Below are positions 57,460-64,000 of a DNA stretch of 64,000 bases, in pieces; position 1 is the first letter of the stretch; every line of letters begins with the position of its first letter. The stretch is taken from positions 12,747,966 to 12,811,965 of the forward strand of contig CM045746.1 of assembly GCA_024760905.1 (NCBI GenBank), in the 5' to 3' direction. This DNA is from Plotosus lineatus (Eukaryota; Chordata; Actinopteri; Siluriformes; Plotosidae). The translations under genes and the position numbers were made by a program. The notes under the pieces were generated by a model. That model saw only the letters and a program-made list of their open reading frames with translations, was not told where the DNA came from and searched no databases.

Positions 57460-60327
57460 TATGTGATCGGTGCCTGGTGGTCGGGCTTGTACCCATGGAG
57501 CCTGGCCGGGCCTAGCCCCGAAAAGGAGACATGGGTCCGCCCTCCCATGGACCCACCACCCGTGGGAGGAGTTTTAGGGGTCGGGTGCAATGTGAGTTGG
57601 GTGGCAGCCAAAGGCATGGGTTCTGTCGGACCGATCCTCGGCTACTTACTCTGACCCTCAGGACATGGAATGTCACCTCTCTGGCGGGAAAGGAGCCTGA
57701 TTTGGTGCGTGAGGTGGCGAGATACCGACTGGATATAGTCGGGCTCACCTCAACGCATAGCTTTGGCTCTGGAACCATCCATCTCGAGAGAGGCTGGACC
57801 TTCTTCTATTCTAGAGTTGCTCATGGAGAGAGGCGGCAAGCCGGTGTGGGTATTCTTGCCCCGTCTCGATGCACAAATGTTGGGGTTCTCCCCGGTTGAC
57901 AAAAGGGTAGCTTCCCTCCGTCTTCGGGCGGGGGGACGAGTCCTGACTGTTATTTGTGCTTATGCACCAAATTACAGTTCAGAGTACCCACCCTTTTTGG
58001 AGTCTTTGGGGGGGTGTTGGCGAACGCTCCCTCGGGAGACTCACTCCTTGTCTTGGGAGACTTCAACGCCCATGTGGGCAACGATAGTGTGACCTGGAAG
58101 GGTGTGATCGGTAGGTACGGCCTCTTCAGTCTGAATCCGAATGGTGTTTCGTTGTTGGACTTCTGTGCTTGTCACAGTTTGTCTATCACGAACACTATGT
58201 TCGAACATAAGTGTGCCCATAAGTGCACTTGGCACCAGGACACTCTAGGTCGCAATTCGATGATTGACTTTGTAGTCGTGTCATCGGACTAGCGACCATA
58301 TGTTCTGGACACTCGGGTGAAGAGAGAAGCTGAGCTGTCTACCGATCACTACCTGGTGGTGAGTTGGCTTCGGTGGTGGGGGAGGTTGCCTTCCAGACCT
58401 GGCAGGCCCAAGCGTGTAATCAGGGTCTGCTGGGAACGTTTGGCAGAGTCCCCTGTCCGAGAGGCCTTTAACTCCCACCTCCGGCAGAGCTACAACCACG
58501 TCCTGGAAGAGGCGGGGGACATGGAATCCGAATGGGCCATGTTTCGTGCCTCCATTGCTGAGGCGGCAGCCCATAGCTGTTGCCGTAAGGTCGTCGGTGC
58601 TTGTCGTGGCAGTTATCCCCGAACCCGGTGGTGGACACGGACACCTGCGGTGAAGGAGGCCGTCCAGCTGAAGAAGGAGGCCTATCGGGTTTTATTAGCC
58701 TGTGGGACTCCCGAGGCAGCAAACGGGTACCAGTAGGCCAAACGTGCTGCAGCCGAGGCTGTCGCAGATGCAAAATCTCGGGCGTGGCAGGAGTTCGGTG
58801 AGGGCCTAGAGAGTGATTATCGGTTGGCCTCAAAAAGGTTCTGGACCACCATCCAACACCTCAGGAGGGGGAAGCGGTTCTTCACAAACACTGTTTACAG
58901 TGGAGGTGGGGAGCTGCTTACCTTGACTGGGGATGTCGTAGAGAGGTGGAGGGAATACTTGGAGGACCTCCTCAATCCCACCAACACGCCCTCCGTGGAA
59001 GAGGAAGACCCTGGGGGTTCTCGTGAGGGTCCGCCCATCACTGGAGTGGAGGTCACTGAGGTTGTCAAAAAGCTCCTCGGTGGTCGAGCTCCGGGGTTGG
59101 ACGAGATCCGCCCGGAATATCTCAGGGCTCTGGATGTTGTAGGACTGTCTTGGTTAACACGTCTCTGCAACATCGCATGGTCATCAGGGGCTGTACCTCT
59201 GGATTGGTGGTCCCAATTTTTAAGAAGGGGGACCGGAGGGTGTGTTCCAATTATCGGGGCATTACACTCCTCAGCATACCTGGGAAAGTCTATGCAGGGG
59301 TACTAGAGAGGAGGATCCGACCGATAGTTGAACCTCGGATTCAGGAGGAGCAATGTGGTTTCCGTCCTGGCCGTAGCACTCTTGACCAACTCTATACGCT
59401 CCACAGGATTCTGGAGGGGGCATGGGAGTTTGCCCAATCTGTCCACATGTGCTTTGTGGATTTGGAGAAGGCTTTCGACCATGTCCCTCGAACGATCTTG
59501 TGGGGCGTGCTCCGAGAGCACGGCATTCCGGACCCGTTGCTACGAGCTATTCGGTCGCTGTATCACCGGAGCCAGAGTTTGGTCCGTATCGGTAACAGCA
59601 GGTCGAATTCGTTTCCAGTGGGAGTTGGAGTCCACCAAGGCTGTCCTTTGTCACCAATTCTGTTCATAATTTTTATGGACAGAATTTCTAGGCGCAGTCG
59701 AGGCGATGAGGGGTTCTGGTTTGGTGGCCATCGGATATCGTCTCTGCTTTTTGCGGATGATGTTGTCCTTTTGGCTTCATCAAGTCAGGACCTCCAGCTC
59801 TCATTGGAGCAATTCGCAGAGTGAGAAGCAGCCGGGATGAAGATCAGTACCTCGAAGTCTGAGGCCATGGTTCTCAGTCGGACAATGGTGGAATGCACCC
59901 TCCGGGTCGGGAATGAGGTCCTGCCCCAAGTGGAGGAGTTTAAGTATCTTGGGGTCTTGTTTACGAGTGAGGGAAGGATGGAGCGAGAGATCGATAGCTG
60001 GATCGCTGCAGCCTCTGCTGTTAAGCGGTGCCTGTACCAGTCCGTCGTGGTGAAGAAGGAGCTGAGCCGCAAGGCAGTTGAGGTGGCTCGGGCATCTGGT
60101 CAGAATGCCCCCCGGACGCCTCCCTGGTGTGGTGTTTCGGGCATATCCAACCGGGAAAAGATCCCGGGGTCGACCTAGAACACGCTGGAGGGACTATGTC
60201 TCTCGGCTTGTCTGGGACCGCCTCGGTGTCCCCCCGGGAGAGTTGGAGGAAGTGGCTCGGGAGAGGGACGTCTGGACCTCTTTGCTTAGGTTGCTGCCCC
60301 CGCGACCCGACCCTGGACTAAGCGGAA

Positions 60328-60371
<44 letters not shown>

Positions 60372-60374
60372 CGA
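57460..60374 (+). mobile_element. near full-length non-LTR retrotransposon with 10-bp target duplication
   Basis: Begins near tatgtgatcggtgcctggtg and ends ctaagcggaag with a (ATG)n tail. TGTAACTCAC lies on both sides (57450-57459, 60375-60384). It encodes an AP-endonuclease and reverse transcriptase, broken by frame shifts. Its 3-prime end occurs alone at 25629-25797. The family is common in fish; I have not fixed its clade. Confidence 0.9.
57654..60332 (+). pseudogene. LINE endonuclease-reverse transcriptase, frame-broken
   Basis: Endonuclease: LRTWNVTSLAGKEPDLVREV, HGERRQAGVGILA, then LLVLGDFNAHVGNDSVTWKG and MIDFVVVSSD. Linker 58317-58736. RT: KKLLGGRAPGLDEIRPEYLR, then after a shift near 59205 PIFKKGDRRVCSNYRGITLL, EEQCGFRPGRSTLDQLYTLH, FVDLEKAFDHVPRTILWGVL, GVHQGCPLSPILFIIFMDRI and catalytic LLFADDVVLLA. 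Then KSEAMVLSRTMVECTLRVG and EEFKYLGVLFTSEGRMEREI. About 100 codons after KKELSRKA (near 60078) are missing compared with the family before LGHLVRMPPGRLPGVVF. Confidence 0.88.
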
Positions 60375-60733
60375 TGTAACTCACTTTTACAGACAGTGAA
60401 CACCTCATTTTATGGTTACAGAGACTGATCAAATAAAATTGGTAAGTTTGATTTACAATTTTGCTCCCAGTACACATGGGCGGTTATTAGACTTACGATA
60501 AAAAACACTTGGGGGGGGTAATTGGAGAGGGACACTTATTACATTGTTTATGGTATATTTTATTTACATTTCATGCATTATTTTTGGATGTTTCATTGTT
60601 ATTATAAGCATTTATAGTGTTGAATATGTATTTATTGATATTATATACACACATACATGTCAATGTTGATCCTACTTTGCGGAGTTACGGGGGGTCTCCA
60701 TCCCCATTAACCGTGGAAAGTGAGGGATCTCTG

Positions 60734-61640
60734 TATAGATTATTCACGGCTTTCTCAGTGGTGGTAACTCACGTCGCTAGGAGTGTTACTAGCTATTTTA
60801 AACAATCGAGTCATCGGTTCCTTCTGGCAACATCAGTCCAAGGCTGAATTTAAAGTGTCACGTGAGTGTAACGACTCTGGGCATGCTCAAAGACATGTCA
60901 TTCTGATTGACTGTTCCAGCCTGTTAATGACGCTAGCTCATTAAATTGGCTGGACTACATCACTGATCGCTGTGTGGCATAACACATTATCGCCAAGTTC
61001 TTTGAGGCACAAACAAAAACCATAAAAATCATGGAAAACATTTTTTTTGTTCTGAAACTGATGACAGGAAAGCCGAATAGGCAGAATATATTCTTAAGCC
61101 ATTTTGGACTTGCCATCACACTCATCTCTGGCAGCGTTCTCGTCCTCAAAGTCAGTAAAATGTAAGACTCGCTATCTCCACATGAGATGTCAACCCTACC
61201 AACACGTTGATGTCACTTCTGGGGAAAAACTGCGAACCCCGAAGTTCAGTCCGTGATAATAATCCACAGGATAGCATTAACAATTTTGTTTTTTTGTGGT
61301 CATTTATGTGAAAATAGCAGTCTATATTACTTCAACGGATTACATCCACACAGATTGTGCTTTAAGGATGACCAATACTGGTACCCATTAAACTGGGGCA
61401 CTGTGTATGTATGTCGTTTTTTTTAAGTACAATCAAAAGCAAATCAAAATTTCATGAGCTGTTTCCTCACTACCTGTAAAGAACAAAACCAAACCAAGAG
61501 TCAACGTAAATGTGTAAATATAGATCACATAATAGTGTGGTGCTACTTTATCTGAGTTTTGTGCTACTTTTTACACGAAAGCCTATAAGGATTTACCTGA
61601 GGTGGGCAGTGAAGTTGTTGGGGTTTTTTTGTGTGTATTA
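60734..61640. other. noncoding sequence, nothing recognised
   Basis: No supported gene, exon or clear repeat; presumably ptprd intron. Confidence 0.4.
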
Positions 61641-62125
61641 CAGGGATCCCTTGCTACTTTGCGCTTCAATTCACGCGGCTTCAGTGCATTGTGTTTTTTT
61701 TTTAAATATTCATTGAATTAAAAAATAAGGAAGAATAGGGGGAAATGTTAAGGAAAATGCCACAAAAACAAGGCCAATTATGCAAAAAAAAAAATTCTAA
61801 ACAAACACAAAACAAAAAACAACCCAAAACTTCCCATCAAAACTAGTTACATTTTTGTGAAGTGCACATCTGAGTGCGTGCACGTGCATCTGCATGTGTG
61901 TATTTATATTGTATTTACATTTTATGCATTATTTTTTAATGTTTAATTGTTATTATAATCATTTATTGCATTGAATATGTATTTAATGATATTATATACA
62001 CATATACATGTATATGTCAGTCAGCGCGGTTGGGGGGTTGGGGGTGGTGATCCTACTTCACAGAATTCAGTGGTCACAGGGGGGGATCTCGGTCCCAATT
62101 AACCGCGGAAAGTGAGGGATCCCTG
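61641..62125 (+). mobile_element. Tigger-like MITE, intact reference copy
   Basis: 485 bp from CAGGGATCCCTTGCTACTTT to GGAAAGTGAGGGATCCCTG with TA on both sides. The order is: ttcacgcggcttcagtgcat, A-rich part, acatttttgtgaagtgcaca, (TG/TA)-rich part, atatgtcagtcagcgcg and cggtcccaattaaccgcgga. The outer 14 nt are a near-perfect terminal inverted repeat. It has no coding capacity. Confidence 0.9.
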
Positions 62126-62127
62126 TA

Positions 62128-62488
62128 TTATTTTTATTAAAGTATGTAGTACATGCCTCTGGGGTTGTAGGGTTTTTTTCTTGAAAAAAAAAAATCCTGA
62201 AGCCTAAGGCTGAATGAAGTGTTTTGCCCCCCTCTGCGAGTGAAACGTAACATATCTAATTTGAGTTTAGAACACTGATATATTGCTGCATGAGTAGTTC
62301 TAGTTGTAATTGGCAAATCATTGTATCCAGATTTGGTTTAGTCTACCAACATGACTTTAAACAGTTTATAAAATTATAAAATAGCATTTGTGTTACACAG
62401 CCCATTATTCTGCATTAATTCTTTTTATATCATGGTTCAAAAGTTAATTATACACACAATTTGATTGTAAATTGAAGTCATACGATTG

Positions 62489-62490
<2 letters not shown>
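62128..62490. other. noncoding sequence, nothing recognised
   Basis: No supported gene. Confidence 0.35.

Positions 62491-62561
<71 letters not shown>
62491..62561. repeat. (GT)n microsatellite
   Basis: About 70 nt of pure GT. Confidence 0.97.
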
Positions 62562-62564
<3 letters not shown>

Positions 62565-62654
62565 GAGGCAGGTTAATTTATCATGAGCATTTTAATGAGC
62601 TATGTTGAGTTGTCAGATAATTACAGTATACATGAAAATTAATAATAGACACAC

Positions 62655-63095
62655 ATTGGCTATAACATTAGAAGCACCTGCTTAATATTGTGCCACTGAA
62701 ACAGCTCCAACTCGTCAAGGCAGGTGTTAGCTGTTGCCAAGATTTTAGCAGCAGAGCTTTCAATTTTGTAAGTTGAGATGTTGGGACTCTATGAATCATA
62801 CTTGTTTGTCCAGCACATCCCACAGATGCTTGATTAGAGATCGTATTGTTCATCAAACCATTCCTGGACAATATTTATGAAAAGGTGTGCACGGTTTCCT
62901 GCAGTGTTTAGGTAGGTGATACACAAAAAAGTAACATACACATGAATGCCAGAACCAAAAGTTTCCTTCAGAATATTCCTCAGAGCATCACGCATCCCCC
63001 ACCGGTTTACCTTCTCTCCATATTGTACCATGACACGGTGGATTGTCCATCAGTTTTCAAGAGATGATTGTTTACTTGCTGAATAAATGCATCCA
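62655..63095 (-). mobile_element. Tc1-type transposon fossil
   Basis: Same family as 48985-49500: tataacattagaagcacctg end, cttgtttgtccagcacatcc and cacagatgcttgattagaga, then the ccaccggtttaccttctctc region. The coding frame is decayed. Confidence 0.7.
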
Positions 63096-63220
63096 AGATG
63101 AAGACTTTAATAAAAAAAATAATAATAATATTATGGCTGATGATGAACCGTGTATTTTGGGAATTTATTCAAATTAGCGAAAAGTATGGTTAAAAAGTTT
63201 GATTGCAGATACAGTTGAAC

Positions 63221-63847
63221 AGTGCTTCTCAAATAGTGGGGTGCACCCCCCCTTGGGGGGGCGGCAGTGTGATGCCGGGAGGGGAGCGCGTATGATCCTG
63301 AGGAACATGCTTTTCTGGAATAGTGTTCGAGAATTAAATTTAATTGCACCCCCACTCCAGTAGTTGGCAGTGGCGCTCTCATTGTCGAGTTATGGTGTAG
63401 CGGTTTTTCACACGAGCAAACAATATGAAGTGCAGTAAACAACCCCTCAAGAAACAACACAGAAAAATTTCTAACAGGAACGAACAGAAAGGTGGAGAGA
63501 GACGGAGATATTACGACATAAATAAGTTGAATGAGTGTAAATAAGGATGTGTTTTTTTTTTTATTATTTCAGCACATTGGGGCTCTTTAAATCTTTTCTC
63601 TTACAGATTAAAATACAATTTTAATGAAGTTTTTCTTTATTGTATTCATTCATTCATTTCATAGTTTATTCTAAATTGAACTATATTTGTTTTTAATGTT
63701 AATAAAGATACAGTGTTATACAGGGGTGTACCAATAACAATTTCATACAGAAATAATACTACTTATACTCGCTCGCGGGGTGGTGGGGGTGTGAAATGTT
63801 TTTTTCTTCCTAGAGGGGGCACCACAGAAAATAATAGAGAAGCACTG
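63221..63847 (-). mobile_element. hAT-type MITE, full length
   Basis: Reverse copy of the 49980 family, from CAGTGCTTCTCAAATAGTGG to AATAGAGAAGCACTG. Flanking cagttgaa and cagtagac match at 6 of 8 positions. Confidence 0.82.
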
Positions 63848-64000
63848 CAGTAGACCAATGGTACATCAAAACAACATGACAGGATCACACTAGTTGTGTG
63901 GCTGTACCTGTGATCTTCCTCCTGATTGCCAGGACTTACTATAAAATTTTGATTAGGACCTTCATGGAACTGTCCGGTGGTAAAGTAAAGATTAGCTTTG

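Larger units (their letters stand above)
54208..60553. mobile_element. pogo-type transposon with divergent HIRAN-like ORF, copy 2
   Basis: TA flanks both ends. Left CCGTATTCGATGTGGTAAGC and right end, read inward, CCATAAACAATGTAATAAGT are inverted relatives. On the minus strand (56719 down to about 54640) lies a pogo transposase with Brinker-type and CENP-B-type DNA-binding domains. On the plus strand (from 56820) lies a HIRAN-like ORF. The two start codons are about 100 nt apart and face away. Insertions: an RTE LINE (54976-56340), an unclassified 340-bp piece (57098-57437) and another LINE (57460-60374). Confidence 0.78.
53941..60733 (+). mobile_element. Tigger-like MITE holding a nested pogo-type transposon
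   Basis: Starts CAGTGATCCCTCGCTACTTC after TA and ends AAAGTGAGGGATCTCTG before TA. MITE sequence is 53941-54207 and 60554-60733. The pogo element has inserted at a TA within gtatttatattttatttaca. Confidence 0.87.

Noticed and set aside
53690..64000. Search for the next ptprd exons (rest of FN3-3, FN3-4)
   Set aside because: No open frame with FN3 signatures and splice sites was found; those exons must lie beyond the window.

Overview
This is vertebrate nuclear DNA, almost certainly from a ray-finned fish. It has intron-split genes, very many dinucleotide microsatellites, tRNA-headed SINEs, RTE-type and other non-LTR retrotransposons, Tc1, pogo/Tigger, piggyBac, Kolobok and hAT-type DNA transposon remnants, and no bacterial gene organisation. 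The species cannot be named from the sequence alone.

The only host gene I can support is on the + strand. It is an internal piece of a LAR-family receptor protein tyrosine phosphatase, best matched by PTPRD. Ten exons lie between 40626 and 53689 and encode Ig1, Ig2, Ig3, fibronectin type III repeats 1 and 2, and the first half of repeat 3. They include three microexons: meA3 (9 nt), meA6 (18 nt) and meB (12 nt). All exon phases agree. The signal-peptide exon, the remaining FN3 repeats, the membrane span and the phosphatase domains were not found. The first 40.6 kb therefore looks like a giant upstream intron (or intergenic DNA) and the last 10.3 kb like a downstream intron.

The rest is transposon-derived or unique noncoding DNA. 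1-11 kb: microsatellites, a recurring TA-flanked MITE family (seven or more copies, one carrying an RTE insertion), SINEs, and a foldback Tigger-like element holding two convergent LINE 5-prime ends. 11-27 kb: an internally deleted piggyBac, a Tigger remnant, a Kolobok remnant, SINEs and unique DNA. 27.1-32.5 kb: a hAT remnant containing the MITE, which contains a pogo-type element and a SINE; the pogo element contains a LINE. 33-40 kb: microsatellites, another Tigger remnant, SINEs and unique DNA. 40.6-53.7 kb: the ptprd exons, with a 3 kb satellite made of alternating 22-bp units, Tc1 and hAT remnants and long CT, CA and GT tracts in the introns. 53.9-60.7 kb: another MITE nest, holding a better-preserved pogo-type transposon that also carries a divergent HIRAN-like reading frame. 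61-64 kb: an intact MITE, a Tc1 remnant and a hAT MITE.

The most unusual items are the pogo transposon with its HIRAN-like partner ORF (two copies), the modular SINEs that share heads and swap LINE-derived tails, the 22/44-bp satellite next to the ptprd microexons, and a GC-AG intron and a GT-repeat donor in ptprd.
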